64,000 bases of DNA from UBA5448 sp045536965. GTDB lineage: Bacteria; Bacillota; Clostridia; Oscillospirales; SIG627. The position numbers and the translations under genes are program-made. Shown piece by piece: positions 8,935-18,104 of this stretch. The stretch is from positions 62,001-126,000 of the forward strand of contig JAZSON010000012.1 of NCBI GenBank assembly GCA_045536965.1. The letters run 5' to 3'. Numbering within the stretch: position 1 is the stretch's first letter; each line of letters begins with the position of its first letter. Below the pieces are notes generated by a model that saw only the letters and a list, made by a program, of their open reading frames with translations, was not told the origin of the DNA and ran no database searches.

Positions 8935-9678
8935 CTATTCATTTTCCCCATAATTTACGCTATACAGATACAATCCACAGGCCGGCGCAGTGAATCCCGC
9001 AAGGGTACGATCACGTCCGGAAAGAATCGAGGAAACGGAATCTTTTATGCGGCCAAGTCTGCGATCGATCAAAGTGCCGACCATGATGCGCACCTGATTG
9101 TACAAAAAGCCATCGGCCGTCACTTCAAAACACACCAGCGCATCCCCTGCCTCAAAAACCCGTGCATCACTCACCGTGCGCACCGTATCGGTCACCGAAG
9201 ATCCGACGGCCATAAAAGAAGCAAAATCGTGTTCTCCGATATATTCACGGGCATCCTCATTCATTGTGCCCACATCCAAGGGTTTAGAAACCCAAAATGC
9301 ACGATTTTCGGCAAACGGTGAAAAACAGGCGGCGCTGCGGATGTAATAACGATAGGTTTTGCCCACAGCGCTGTATCGGGCATGAAAATCTGCCGAAACC
9401 TCCCGCGCAGCGCTCACCCGCACCGAAACAGGAAGATGGAAATTCAAAGCCGCCGGCAGTTTTTTTACATCAAAAGGGGTCGGTAACTGCGCATGACATA
9501 CATACGCCAAAGCGTGCACACCCGCATCGGTGCGACTGCACCCCGTTACGGCAACCGATTGTCCAAACAGAGAAAAAAACGCCTCACAAACCGTTTGCTG
9601 CACACTCTTACCGTTTTTTTGTACCTGCCATCCGCAAAAATGACTGCCGTCAAAAATCAGTGTCAACGCAACCTTCAT
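8935..9678 (-). CDS. truA: tRNA pseudouridine(38-40) synthase TruA
   Basis: TruA isomerises uridines 38-40 in the anticodon arm of tRNAs. The 247-aa protein has the N-terminal FDGSHFCGWQVQ block, the catalytic aspartate D51 in CSRTDAGVHA, and the C-terminal FLYNQVRIMVGTL segment. The start codon overlaps the ecfT stop by 4 nt (ATGA at 9675-9678), so translation is probably coupled. The ecfT-truA order is the usual one in Firmicutes, where both also sit with ribosomal genes. Confidence 0.96.
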   Translation of the reverse strand: MKVALTLIFDGSHFCGWQVQKNGKSVQQTVCEAFFSLFGQSVAVTGCSRTDAGVHALAYVCHAQLPTPFDVKKLPAALNFHLPVSVRVSAAREVSADFHARYSAVGKTYRYYIRSAACFSPFAENRAFWVSKPLDVGTMNEDAREYIGEHDFASFMAVGSSVTDTVRTVSDARVFEAGDALVCFEVTADGFLYNQVRIMVGTLIDRRLGRIKDSVSSILSGRDRTLAGFTAPACGLYLYSVNYGENE

Positions 9679-10502
9679 ATGCGAATCTCCGTCGGCAAAT
9701 AATTACAACCGATCAAAACCGCACCAAAACACAAGAACAAAAATGCGGCCACAAAATCACTTGCACGAAAACGAAGCCGATGCAGACGCGTCCGTCCTTT
9801 GCCACCGACATAACAACGGCACTCCATAGCCACAGCCAAGTCGTTAGAACGGCGAAAAGCCGACACGAGCAAAGGAATCAGAATTGGCAAAAGCGCTTTG
9901 GCGCGGCGGAAAATAGACCCTGATTCAAAATCCGCCCCGCGTGCCTTTTGGGCATTCATAATCTTCACGGTATCTTCGATCAATGTAGGAATAAACCGAA
10001 GCGCAAGTGACATCATCATGGCAAAATCATAAACGGGAACATGCAAATAATTGAGCGGCGAAAGAAGTCTCTCCAACCCGTCGGTCAATGCGCGCGGCGT
10101 CGTAGTATAAGTCAACAACAGCGAACTTCCAAGCACCAAACAGAGTACGCGCACAATCATAAAAGCGGCGGTGTAAATGCCTTTTTTATATATTTTGAAC
10201 ACCCAAAAAGACACAAGCGGTTCGACCGATGCATCCTTGGTCAAAAACAAATTGATGAGCGCCGTAAAAACAAGAATAAAGATGATCGGCTTTACACCCT
10301 TTAACAACGCCCGCAACGGAATACCGCTGCAAGCGACCAAGAGCAGAGTAGCCAACAACATAAAGGCAAAAGCAAACACCGTTTTTGCAAAGAAAAGGAT
10401 CACGATATAAAAGACCGCAAGAAGCAATTTCATGCGCGGATCCAAGGTGTGCAAAACCGACTGTCCGGGAAAGTACTGACCAAGGGTCATGTCTTTCAGC
10501 AT
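9675..10502 (-). CDS. ecfT: Energy-coupling factor transporter transmembrane protein EcfT
   Basis: The scaffold subunit of group II ECF vitamin/cofactor transporters; it joins the two ATPases to exchangeable S components. The 275-aa protein has about five hydrophobic helices and the cytoplasmic coupling helices with the Ala-Arg-Gly motif (AQKARGADF and the later FRRSNDLAVAMECRCY). An AGGAGG site precedes the ATG by 8 nt. It overlaps ecfA2 by 7 nt and truA by 4 nt. No S component is encoded nearby, as expected for a shared module. Confidence 0.95.
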   Translation of the reverse strand: MLKDMTLGQYFPGQSVLHTLDPRMKLLLAVFYIVILFFAKTVFAFAFMLLATLLLVACSGIPLRALLKGVKPIIFILVFTALINLFLTKDASVEPLVSFWVFKIYKKGIYTAAFMIVRVLCLVLGSSLLLTYTTTPRALTDGLERLLSPLNYLHVPVYDFAMMMSLALRFIPTLIEDTVKIMNAQKARGADFESGSIFRRAKALLPILIPLLVSAFRRSNDLAVAMECRCYVGGKGRTRLHRLRFRASDFVAAFLFLCFGAVLIGCNYLPTEIRI

Positions 10503-11353
10503 AATTCTCGCCTCCTGTCAACTAAATATTTGACAGCGGCATCCACCGTATATTGCGCGGTGTCCACCGTGACGCCGTTTTGTCCGAGGGCAAGCAATAT
10601 TCTTGTCACCTGCGGCAAACGCAGTCCGGCGCTGCTGATCATCTCGGCTCTGCGGAACACCTCGTCCACACTGCCGCAAACCAACAAGGATGAATCCTTC
10701 AAAACAATCAATTCATCCGAATAACGCGCCATATCTTCCATACTGTGAGAAATGAGAATCACGGTCTTCCCTTGACTCTTTTGATACGCGCGTATTTTCC
10801 CCAAAATTTCTTCCCGTCCTCTGGGATCAAGACCCGCCGCCGGCTCATCCAACACCAAAACATCGGGATTCATGGCAAGAACACCGGCAATGGCGACTCT
10901 GCGCTGTTGCCCGCCCGACAGTTCAAAGGGTGACTTTTCCAAAACATCCTCGCTCAAACCGACAAAAGCGGCCGAAGAACGCACAAGTGTATCCAGTTCG
11001 GCATCTTTTTTTCCCATGTTACGGGGACCGTAGGCAATATCTTTGTAAACCGTTTCTTCAAAAAGCTGATGCTCGGGATACTGGAATACCATCCCCACGC
11101 GGTGTCGGATGCGACTGATTTTTTTCGGTTCGGCCCAAATATCCTCACCATCCAGAAGTATTCTGCCCGATGTCGGACGAAGCAATCCGTTTAAAAGCTG
11201 TGCAAAGGTGGATTTGCCTGATCCTGTATGCCCGATCAAACCGGTGAGCTTTCCGTCACTTACAGTCACGCTGACATCCCGAAGCGCCTCTTTTTCCAAC
11301 GGCGTATTCGGGTTGTATGCGTATGAAACGTGTTCTAATGTGATGGTGCTCAT
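10496..11353 (-). CDS. ecfA2: ECF transporter ATP-binding protein EcfA2
   Basis: One of the two ABC ATPases of the shared ECF module. Walker A GHTGSGKST (41-49), Q-loop in VFQYPEHQLF, ABC signature LSGGQ (145-149) and Walker B VLVLDEPAAGLDP are all intact. The YPEHQLFE form of the Q-loop region is typical of EcfA2 rather than EcfA1. 285 aa. It lies 23 nt behind ecfA1. Confidence 0.94.
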   Translation of the reverse strand: MSTITLEHVSYAYNPNTPLEKEALRDVSVTVSDGKLTGLIGHTGSGKSTFAQLLNGLLRPTSGRILLDGEDIWAEPKKISRIRHRVGMVFQYPEHQLFEETVYKDIAYGPRNMGKKDAELDTLVRSSAAFVGLSEDVLEKSPFELSGGQQRRVAIAGVLAMNPDVLVLDEPAAGLDPRGREEILGKIRAYQKSQGKTVILISHSMEDMARYSDELIVLKDSSLLVCGSVDEVFRRAEMISSAGLRLPQVTRILLALGQNGVTVDTAQYTVDAAVKYLVDRRRELC

Positions 11354-11376
11354 AGCCTATACTTCCTCGTGTAATT

Positions 11377-12231
11377 TCAATGAGATAAAATGGGTATCAA
11401 CAATTCTGCGGCTTCTTCCTCGGTCAGAACCGTTTTTCCTGCCAATTCAGGATATGCACCGCTTTTTGCCAGCGCATCGATCAACTCGGTTGCCTGCGGA
11501 ACAGCAAGTCCCATTGCAGCCAAGGCATCATGATGGGAAAAAACCTCCGAAGGTGATCCATCCAAGCGGACTTTTCCGTCATGCATCACGATGACGCGAT
11601 CGGCAAGCGCAGCTTCTTCCATAAAATGTGTAATCAAAACAATGGTTTTATTTTCCTCGCGGTTCAATCGGCAAATAGTCTCCATGATTTCTTCGCGTCC
11701 CCGCGGGTCAAGCATCGCAGTGGACTCATCCAAAATGATACATTCGGGCCCCATGGCAAGGATGCCCGCGATGGCCACGCGTTGCTTTTGTCCCCCCGAT
11801 AGCTGATGGGGAGCATGGCGGGCATATTCGGTCATTCCGACAACCGCCAATGCCCTGTCAACTCTTTGACGGATCTCATCCGAGGGCACACCGAGGTTTT
11901 CGGGCGCAAACGCCACATCTTCCTCCACCACCGTAGCCACCAACTGGTTGTCGGGATTTTGAAAAACCATTCCGACCTGACGGCGAATATCGGTGAGCAT
12001 ATTTTCATCGGTGGTATCCATTCCATTGACCAACACCACGCCGGACAAAGGAGTTAAAATACCGTTAAACAGTTTAGCAAGGGTGGATTTTCCCGAACCG
12101 TTTTGTCCCAAAATGGCTACAAACGAACCCCGTTCAATGGCCAAAGAAACATCTTCAACCGCACGGCGTGCCTCGGGATCCTCCTGCTCATAGGTAAAAA
12201 CCGCGTTCTTTGTTTCTAAAATAACATCCAT
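11377..12231 (-). CDS. ecfA1: ECF transporter ATP-binding protein EcfA1
   Basis: The second ABC ATPase of the ECF module. Walker A LGQNGSGKST (about 41-50), Q-loop FQNPDNQLVATVVEEDVAF (typical of EcfA1), LSGGQ signature and Walker B CIILDESTAMLDP; note Ser in place of Pro after the catalytic Glu, common in EcfA1. I choose the ATG at 12231, which overlaps the upstream stop codon as TGATG and has a GGGAG site 8 nt before it. An earlier in-frame ATG at 12246 lacks a site. 284 aa. Confidence 0.94.
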   Translation of the reverse strand: MDVILETKNAVFTYEQEDPEARRAVEDVSLAIERGSFVAILGQNGSGKSTLAKLFNGILTPLSGVVLVNGMDTTDENMLTDIRRQVGMVFQNPDNQLVATVVEEDVAFAPENLGVPSDEIRQRVDRALAVVGMTEYARHAPHQLSGGQKQRVAIAGILAMGPECIILDESTAMLDPRGREEIMETICRLNREENKTIVLITHFMEEAALADRVIVMHDGKVRLDGSPSEVFSHHDALAAMGLAVPQATELIDALAKSGAYPELAGKTVLTEEEAAELLIPILSH

Positions 12232-13091
12232 CAGGTACACTCCCATCGTGCCGCAGCACCACAGCCCAACACCCTACCGGTCTGTTTGGCGCGCAACCCC
12301 AATTCTTCGGCGGAAATACGACCGCCAAGAAGCGCGGTGTGATTGCCCAGCAAATACCCCATGGCCGACGGCGCAAGCCCCGTTGTGTAGGAATTTAACA
12401 AGAAAAAGAGAGGGCGATCGGATAACAAACGAATACATTTGCCCACCAACTCATCCACGCAGTTTTCCAGTTTCCAAAGTTCCCCGCCGGGACCGCGTCC
12501 ATAGGAGGGGGGATCCATAACAATGGCATCATATCGATTGCCGCGGCGCAATTCACGCTCGACAAATTTCATACAGTCATCGACAATGTAGCGAATGGGT
12601 GCATCCGAAAGCCCCGACAATGCGGCGTTTTCTCGCGCGGCCGCCACCATTCCCTTGGAAGCATCCACATGGCAAACCGATGCTCCCGCCTTCGCGGCGG
12701 CAACAGTCGCACCGCCCGTATAGGCAAAAAGATTCAAAACCGATACTTTTCTGCCGGCGGTCGCAATTTTCCCCTGCATCCAATCCCAGTTGACCGCCTG
12801 CTCGGGAAATATGCCGGTATGCTTAAACCCCATGGGTTTAACCTTCAAAGTCAAATCACGATAACCGATCGTCCAGCTTTCGGGCAAACGATTCTCGCTC
12901 CATTTTCCACCACCCGAAGCAGAACGGGTATAAGTCGCATCCGCCCGCTCCCACGCGGGATGCTGACGGGTACAACTCCAAATCACCTGCGGATCGGGAC
13001 GGATCAGCACATAATCGCCCCATTTTTCAAGGCGCGTACCGTCCGAGGTATCCAGCAAAGCATAGTCTGTCCAATTTTCTGCAATCCACAT
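12231..13091 (-). CDS. Class I SAM-dependent methyltransferase, RlmI/RlmL-like
   Basis: A 286-aa Rossmann-fold methyltransferase. The SAM-binding region shows VLNLFAYTGGATVAAAKAGA (motif I, about 120-140), HVDASKGMVAAARENA (motif II), and the catalytic-type motif DPPSYGRG (motif IV), as in the family of 23S rRNA cytosine methyltransferases. There is no PUA domain, so this is the short form. It is wedged between ruvB (3-nt gap) and ecfA1 (1-nt overlap). The target is probably RNA, but I cannot say which. Confidence 0.83.
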   Translation of the reverse strand: MWIAENWTDYALLDTSDGTRLEKWGDYVLIRPDPQVIWSCTRQHPAWERADATYTRSASGGGKWSENRLPESWTIGYRDLTLKVKPMGFKHTGIFPEQAVNWDWMQGKIATAGRKVSVLNLFAYTGGATVAAAKAGASVCHVDASKGMVAAARENAALSGLSDAPIRYIVDDCMKFVERELRRGNRYDAIVMDPPSYGRGPGGELWKLENCVDELVGKCIRLLSDRPLFFLLNSYTTGLAPSAMGYLLGNHTALLGGRISAEELGLRAKQTGRVLGCGAAARWECT

Positions 13092-13094
13092 AAA

Positions 13095-14159
13095 TCATGA
13101 ATCTCCTAATGTGATCTGCCCATCGTCATTGAAAGGCAAATGCAAATGGTCATACGCCAACTTCGTCACACAGCGTCCGCGCGGTGTCCGCTGTAAAAAA
13201 CCGATCTGCATCAAATACGGCTCGCAAACATCCTCGATGGTCACCGTTTCTTCTCCGACAGTCGCCGCAAGGGTCTCAAGCCCGACGGGACCTCCGCCGA
13301 AATATTGAATGATAGCCGTCAACATTCGGCGGTCAAGACTGTCCAGTCCCAGCCCGTCGATCTCCAGCTTTTCCAAAGCCCACGAAGCAATCTCGCGGTT
13401 GATGACACCGCTTCCCTTTACCTGCGCAAAGTCGCGGACGCGTTTAAGCAGGCGGTTGGCAACACGGGGCGTTCCTCTTGAACGGGATGCAAGCTCCACC
13501 GCACCGTCAGGCGTAATGGCGATGCCCAGAATGCCGGCAGACCGCGTCACGATGGCGGCAAGCTCCTCGGGAGAATAAAGCTCCAGGCGAAGAATAACGC
13601 CGAAGCGATCGCGTAAAGGTGTGGTCAACTGACCCGCACGGGTCGTCGCGCCGATCAGGGTAAACTTTTCAAGCGGAATACGAATATTTCTCGCCGAAGG
13701 ACCGCTTCCCATGATAATATCCAGCGCATAATCCTCCATGGCAGGATACAGTATTTCCTCTACCGCGCGGTTTAATCGGTGAATTTCATCGATGAACAGC
13801 ACGTCGCCGCGTTGGAGATTGGATAAAAGGGCGGCAAGATCTCCCTGCTTATCAATCGCAGGACCCGAAGTGATTCGAAGATTGACACCCATTTCAGCGG
13901 CAATGATGGAGGCAAGCGTGGTTTTACCAAGCCCCGGAGGGCCGTACAGCAAAACGTGGTCAATCGCTTCACCGCGCATTTTTGCCGCTTCAATAAAAAT
14001 ACGCAGATTTTCCTTGGCTTTTTCCTGACCGATATATTCATCCAGAGTGGTGGGGCGCAGGGATGCCTCGGCATCCGCCTCCCCGTCATACGTGCTGACC
14101 TCGGTGGAAACCAAACGGTTTTCAAAATCGCTGTCATCGCCCGAACCGAAATACTGCAT
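13095..14159 (-). CDS. ruvB: Holliday junction branch-migration ATPase RuvB
   Basis: RuvB is the AAA+ motor that drives branch migration of Holliday junctions with RuvA. The 354-aa protein has Walker A GPPGLGKT (73-80), Walker B LFIDEIHRL, sensor I GATTRAG, the arginine-finger region and the C-terminal winged helix (QIGFLQRTPRGR). The N-terminus is about 20 residues longer than typical and acidic. It follows ruvA by 3 nt. Confidence 0.97.
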   Translation of the reverse strand: MQYFGSGDDSDFENRLVSTEVSTYDGEADAEASLRPTTLDEYIGQEKAKENLRIFIEAAKMRGEAIDHVLLYGPPGLGKTTLASIIAAEMGVNLRITSGPAIDKQGDLAALLSNLQRGDVLFIDEIHRLNRAVEEILYPAMEDYALDIIMGSGPSARNIRIPLEKFTLIGATTRAGQLTTPLRDRFGVILRLELYSPEELAAIVTRSAGILGIAITPDGAVELASRSRGTPRVANRLLKRVRDFAQVKGSGVINREIASWALEKLEIDGLGLDSLDRRMLTAIIQYFGGGPVGLETLAATVGEETVTIEDVCEPYLMQIGFLQRTPRGRCVTKLAYDHLHLPFNDDGQITLGDS

Positions 14160-14162
14160 GGT

Positions 14163-14777
14163 TTACCTCCTACCCATTTGTTTGAGCGCCAGCTTGATCA
14201 GCGCCTCCACAGAAAGACCTTCCTTGGAAGGAAGTGCCGCCAATGCTGCCATCGCATCGGCTTTGGTATAGCCGAGCACCACCAGTGCCGAAACCGCTTC
14301 GTCGATCTTGCTGTCGGCAACAGGCGCGGCGGCAGCAAACAATTCCTTGACCTCGGCGGGTGTGACACTGTCCTTTCCCACCTTGTCCTTGAGCTCCAGA
14401 ATGATCTTTTGCGCCGTTTTCATCCCGACACCGGGAGAGGTCGCGATAGATTTGGCATCCCCGCCCACGATACAAAGAGCAAGTTGCTCGGGCGTGAGCG
14501 TGGAAAGCACCGCGATCGCCGCACGGGGACCCACCCCCGACACACCGATGAGCAGCTTAAAAAACTGCTGTTCCTCGGGTGAATAAAACCCGAAAAGCTC
14601 CAGCGCATCCTCGCGTACGTTCAAATAAGTATATAGCCGAACCGTATCCCCTTTTTCGGCGGCAATTTTGCCTATCGTGCGGTCGCTGACAAACAGTTGA
14701 AAGCCGACGCCGCCGCAGTTTAGAACGGCAATCCCGCCCGATGCAAACTCTTTTTTTCCTTCGATAAAATAAAACAT
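14163..14777 (-). CDS. ruvA: Holliday junction DNA-binding protein RuvA
   Basis: RuvA binds four-way junctions and loads RuvB. At 204 aa it shows the OB-fold N-terminus, the two helix-hairpin-helix motifs (LIGVSGVGPRAAIAVL and SPGVGMKTAQKIILELKDK, about 70-130) and the C-terminal RuvB-binding domain after a flexible linker (LVVLGYTKADAMAAL). 3-nt gaps separate it from ruvC and ruvB. Confidence 0.97.
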   Translation of the reverse strand: MFYFIEGKKEFASGGIAVLNCGGVGFQLFVSDRTIGKIAAEKGDTVRLYTYLNVREDALELFGFYSPEEQQFFKLLIGVSGVGPRAAIAVLSTLTPEQLALCIVGGDAKSIATSPGVGMKTAQKIILELKDKVGKDSVTPAEVKELFAAAAPVADSKIDEAVSALVVLGYTKADAMAALAALPSKEGLSVEALIKLALKQMGRR

Positions 14778-14780
14778 TTT

Positions 14781-15308
14781 TTATATACCGCCCGTCTTTT
14801 TACTGTCCTTTAACGTGTTATAATACGGCTTGAGCTTGGAAAAGCCGGCATACCCGTGGCAAACGGCAATGGCAAGCGCATCCGACGCATCGTCCGGCTT
14901 GACCACACTCGGAAGCCCCAAAACCACACGGGTCATTTCCATGACTTGATGCTTTTCGGCGCGTCCGTACCCCACGAGCGCCTGCTTGACCTGCAACGGT
15001 GTATATTCGGCAACGGGAACGTTTTGACGGGCGGCGGCAAGTAAAATCACCCCGCGCGCCTGACAGACGTTGACCGCTGTGGTATGGTTGGAATTGAAAA
15101 AAAGCTCTTCAATCGCCAGCGCATCGGGTGCATGCTCAGAAATCAGCGCCGTAACCTGTGCATATATACGCTCTAACCGCTCCTCAATGGGCATACCCGC
15201 AGGCGTGGTGATCGCCCCGCTGACAATATGACGAAAACGGTTGTTGTCAAACGTAACCACCCCGTAACCGACGATGGCATATCCGGGGTCAATTCCCAAG
15301 ATTTTCAT
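14781..15308 (-). CDS. ruvC: Holliday junction resolvase RuvC
   Basis: RuvC cuts Holliday junctions. The acidic active site is complete: D7 in GIDPG, E67/E68 in IEELFF, and D139/D140/D143 in KPDDASDALA. I start it at the ATG at 15308, which overlaps the tmk stop by 4 nt (ATGA) and has an AAAGGG site; an upstream in-frame start would lie inside tmk. 175 aa, normal length. Confidence 0.96.
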   Translation of the reverse strand: MKILGIDPGYAIVGYGVVTFDNNRFRHIVSGAITTPAGMPIEERLERIYAQVTALISEHAPDALAIEELFFNSNHTTAVNVCQARGVILLAAARQNVPVAEYTPLQVKQALVGYGRAEKHQVMEMTRVVLGLPSVVKPDDASDALAIAVCHGYAGFSKLKPYYNTLKDSKKTGGI

Positions 15309-15949
15309 ATAATACCCTTTTTGCGCAATCCCTGCCAAATGGCATCCGATACCCTATCAAACGCATCGTCACCGCTGACCACGACCGTTTCTCCGCGGAA
15401 ATTGGGGTTTTTCATCATTTCAAAATATTTCTCCCGCACGCGCGTCTGCATCTGCAGGGTTTCATATTTTTCCTTGTCGCCTCGTCCGTCAATTCGGTTC
15501 ATGGCAAGGGTGGGATCAATATCGATAAACACCGTGCAGTCGGGGGGCATGACGTCCAAAACGTGCGCATTGAGCTGCCAGATCCAATCGGAGGAAACCT
15601 CCGCCCCGTTGTAAGCCAGAGAAGAAAGGACGTAACGGTCGGTTAAAACGGTTACACCGCTTTCCACCTTTTTCAAAATACCGTTATAACGGTTATAGAC
15701 ATGATCGACACGGTCGGCGGCAAACATGGCGGCAATGGTATGCGCATCGGCATCCACCCGCCCCGTCATACACTGATGCACGGTTGCACCCGCAGGACCG
15801 TCGGTCGGCTCCCGCGTTTCATAACAGGTGTGTCCCTCGGCGCGCAGCTTTTTGGCAAGGGCGTGAATATGCGTGCTTTTACCGCTGCCGTCCAGCCCTT
15901 CAAACACGATAAACAAACCTCTTTTTTTATCCTTTTTCATCATTTCCAT
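15305..15949 (-). CDS. tmk: Thymidylate kinase
   Basis: Phosphorylates dTMP to dTDP. The 214-aa protein has P-loop EGLDGSGKST (17-26), the TREPT block, the DRY-type motif (LTDRYVLSS) and the lid region. It is the first gene of the long run and has its own promoter (16005-16033). Two more ATGs follow the first within four codons; the AGGAAAG site cannot decide between them. Confidence 0.93.
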   Translation of the reverse strand: MEMMKKDKKRGLFIVFEGLDGSGKSTHIHALAKKLRAEGHTCYETREPTDGPAGATVHQCMTGRVDADAHTIAAMFAADRVDHVYNRYNGILKKVESGVTVLTDRYVLSSLAYNGAEVSSDWIWQLNAHVLDVMPPDCTVFIDIDPTLAMNRIDGRGDKEKYETLQMQTRVREKYFEMMKNPNFRGETVVVSGDDAFDRVSDAIWQGLRKKGII

Positions 15950-16004
15950 TCTTTCCTGTCACGAGAATATTGTTATAATACCCCTGTATATCATTATTCA
16001 GTCT

Positions 16005-16033
16005 ATTATATCATACGCACACCCTGATTGCAA
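16005..16033 (-). promoter_or_regulatory. Sigma-A promoter of the tmk-ruvCAB-ecf run
   Basis: On the minus strand: -35 TTGCAA (16033-16028), 17-nt spacer, -10 TATAAT (16010-16005), about 55 nt upstream of tmk. It is the only strong promoter I find ahead of the run of genes from tmk to the clpE-like gene. Confidence 0.82.
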
Positions 16034-16163
16034 GAGAAAGAAAGCAAAAAATGACAAAAGACAGCGCATATCTGTGCGCGGAACAAAAGATGGTCCGATC
16101 ACGGCATTATACCGTCAAGCCCGCGTAAATATACCCCGAAAAGCGCCCCCGCCCTTGCCAACG

Positions 16164-16190
16164 AAAAGGAAACCGCCAAAGCGGTTCCCG
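16164..16190 (-). terminator. Rho-independent terminator after DUF4097 gene
   Basis: On the minus strand an 8-9 bp GC-rich stem (GGAACCGC/GCGGTTTCC) with a short loop is followed by TTTTC, 12 nt behind the DUF4097 stop. It separates the PadR module from the tmk operon. Confidence 0.75.
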
Positions 16191-16201
16191 TAAAGCTTTT
16201 T

Positions 16202-17167
16202 TCAGTCTGATATTCCGATCTCTATATCTCCCGTATCGGTGGTGATCTCACATCTGCCGCCCGTGACGGATTTGGGAACCTCCACGTCTCCCGTATCGGT
16301 TTCGATGACAAACACCTTCTCACTCAAAAGAGTACCCTCCACGTCACCGGTGTCGGTTTTCAAAAAAATCTCCCCGCCGTCACATCCGTCAAGTTCAATG
16401 TCGCCCGTGCTTCTCTCAACGGTAAACTTTTCCGCGGCAACCACGTTTTTCAGGGTAAGATCACCCGTGCTTCCGTCCGAGAAAAGATTTTTACAGACAA
16501 CGTCGGTTATTTTCGTTTTACCGGTCGTCGCCTTGATCTTTACGTTCCCTGCACAGTTTAAGCCCGAAACCGTCACCTTCCCCGTAGAAACCGAAAGGTC
16601 AAGCTCGCCTGCGGATATATTTTCAACCTGAATCTTCCCCGTGCTCGTCTTGATTCGGATGTCACCGGAAGCCGAAGCGCGACATGTTACGTTCCCCGTG
16701 TTTTCCAAAACGTCCATACTCTCAAAGTGAAAGTCTTTCGGTATTTCAATGTCTCCCGTATGGGATTTGACCGAGAGCTTGCCATATTCTTCCCGCGGCA
16801 GATATACCGTTATTTTCGGCGTTTCGAAATTTACACCGATATATTCATACCATTTTCTCGTGTCTTCCGCTTCGATGACAAGCGTACCGTCCTTGACGGA
16901 AACCGCATGCTTCACATTTTCAGCTTCATAGCAGACAACCGAAGCTTTTCCATTCTCGGAGGGTGCGAACAAAACATCACCGGTGATTGTTTCCACCGAT
17001 ATATTTTGAAAATCCCCCTCCGGCACATGCTCGTTCGTCTCATACCGAGCGGTTGATAGCTTTGTAAAATCCCAATTCAGCACTGTCATCACTCCCACAA
17101 ATAATATACTGCCCGTCAAAACCAGAAAAGCCGCTGTGATCAGCCATATTTTAGCAGCCCTACGCAT
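16202..17167 (-). CDS. DUF4097 family beta-strand repeat protein
   Basis: A 321-aa protein with one N-terminal membrane segment (about 7-28) and an extracytoplasmic right-handed beta-solenoid built from roughly 20-residue repeats that contain STGDI or DTGDV-type strings (e.g. VKSHTGDIEI, KTSTGKIQV, ERSTGDIEL, KTDTGDVEG, TTDTGDIEI). DUF4097 proteins are typically the last gene of PadR-DUF1700-DUF4097 modules; their function is unknown. Overlaps the DUF1700 gene by 8 nt. Confidence 0.88.
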   Translation of the reverse strand: MRRAAKIWLITAAFLVLTGSILFVGVMTVLNWDFTKLSTARYETNEHVPEGDFQNISVETITGDVLFAPSENGKASVVCYEAENVKHAVSVKDGTLVIEAEDTRKWYEYIGVNFETPKITVYLPREEYGKLSVKSHTGDIEIPKDFHFESMDVLENTGNVTCRASASGDIRIKTSTGKIQVENISAGELDLSVSTGKVTVSGLNCAGNVKIKATTGKTKITDVVCKNLFSDGSTGDLTLKNVVAAEKFTVERSTGDIELDGCDGGEIFLKTDTGDVEGTLLSEKVFVIETDTGDVEVPKSVTGGRCEITTDTGDIEIGISD

Positions 17168-17780
17168 TGTGCGCCCCTCCTTTTACAAAGAGTTTCTTCG
17201 TCAAAAGCCATAGCTTTCGGGTACACAAAAGAACACCCTCGGTCAGCGCCTTACAGCCGAAAAACATAAAGATCGAAAGACCCGCGCAAAAAATGCCCCC
17301 GGCGATCATGGCAACGCCTGTAAGACGGTAGCCGCAGGCATCAATGACAACACCGATACCTCCGAGCAGTCCCGCAAAAACGCAGGATACACACGCAATA
17401 AACACTGCCCACAGAGAAATGATGACCGCCCACACCGAAGCATAAACGGCAAGCAGGACCGCAAGCACGGCAATTCCAAGCGAAAGCCATATCGGAGAGC
17501 CGAGCACCAAAAGCACGATCTCCCATATTTTCCACTCTTTCTTGCGCACATTTTTTTCTTTTTCCGTTTTCGTAAGCGGCGCTTCCTGTAGGATACGCAA
17601 AACGAGCTCATCCACCCCTCCGACCTGCGCCACCGCCTCCTCTTCGGGAATTCCTTCTTCCATGCGGTCGTCGATCATCTCGGTATAAAAGGTCAAATAT
17701 CCTTCTGTATCCTTAGGCGGCATACCGGACAAACCCGCTCTGAGCCGCACAAGAAATTCATGTTTATTCACAAGTCTCAT
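17160..17780 (-). CDS. DUF1700 family membrane protein (HAAS domain)
   Basis: A 206-aa protein. The N-terminus (about 1-65) is the helical HAAS-type domain with FLVRLRAGLSGMPPKD and a TEMIDDRMEEGIPEEEAVAQVG string. Four or so membrane helices follow. Such proteins are nearly always encoded behind a PadR regulator and are thought to work with it at the membrane. Overlaps padR by 17 nt and DUF4097 by 8 nt, which implies tight translational coupling. Confidence 0.88.
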   Translation of the reverse strand: MRLVNKHEFLVRLRAGLSGMPPKDTEGYLTFYTEMIDDRMEEGIPEEEAVAQVGGVDELVLRILQEAPLTKTEKEKNVRKKEWKIWEIVLLVLGSPIWLSLGIAVLAVLLAVYASVWAVIISLWAVFIACVSCVFAGLLGGIGVVIDACGYRLTGVAMIAGGIFCAGLSIFMFFGCKALTEGVLLCTRKLWLLTKKLFVKGGAHNA

Positions 17781-18084
17781 CCCCCCTCATCACAAATCGG
17801 TAAATGGATAAAATCTCCTTCCACTCGTCCTTAAATTCTTCCAACCGCCGCAAGCCCAATGCGGTGATATGATAATACTTTCGCAGTCTGCCGTCATGCT
17901 CCTTGGTTTTCACCGTCAGCATATCGGCGCTTTCCAACCGCTTCAGGATGGTATATAAGGTCGATTCGGACAGCTCTATATACGGCTTCATATCCTTGAT
18001 GATCTTATAACCGTACGAATCTTCATTTTTAATGGCGGCCAAAACGCACACGTCCAAAAGTCCCCGTTTCAACTGAATATCCAC
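17764..18084 (-). CDS. PadR family transcriptional regulator
   Basis: A 106-aa single-domain (PadR-s1 type) winged-helix repressor: LLDVCVLAAIKNEDSYGYKI (about 10-29), recognition-helix region ELSESTLYTILKRLESADML and the wing DGRLRKYYHITALG. It leads the module with DUF1700 and DUF4097. A 21-bp inverted repeat across the promoter (18105-18125) is a likely site for autorepression. Confidence 0.93.
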   Translation of the reverse strand: MDIQLKRGLLDVCVLAAIKNEDSYGYKIIKDMKPYIELSESTLYTILKRLESADMLTVKTKEHDGRLRKYYHITALGLRRLEEFKDEWKEILSIYRFVMRGDETCE

Positions 18085-18104
18085 GATATACCTCCCTTCA
18101 TGTA

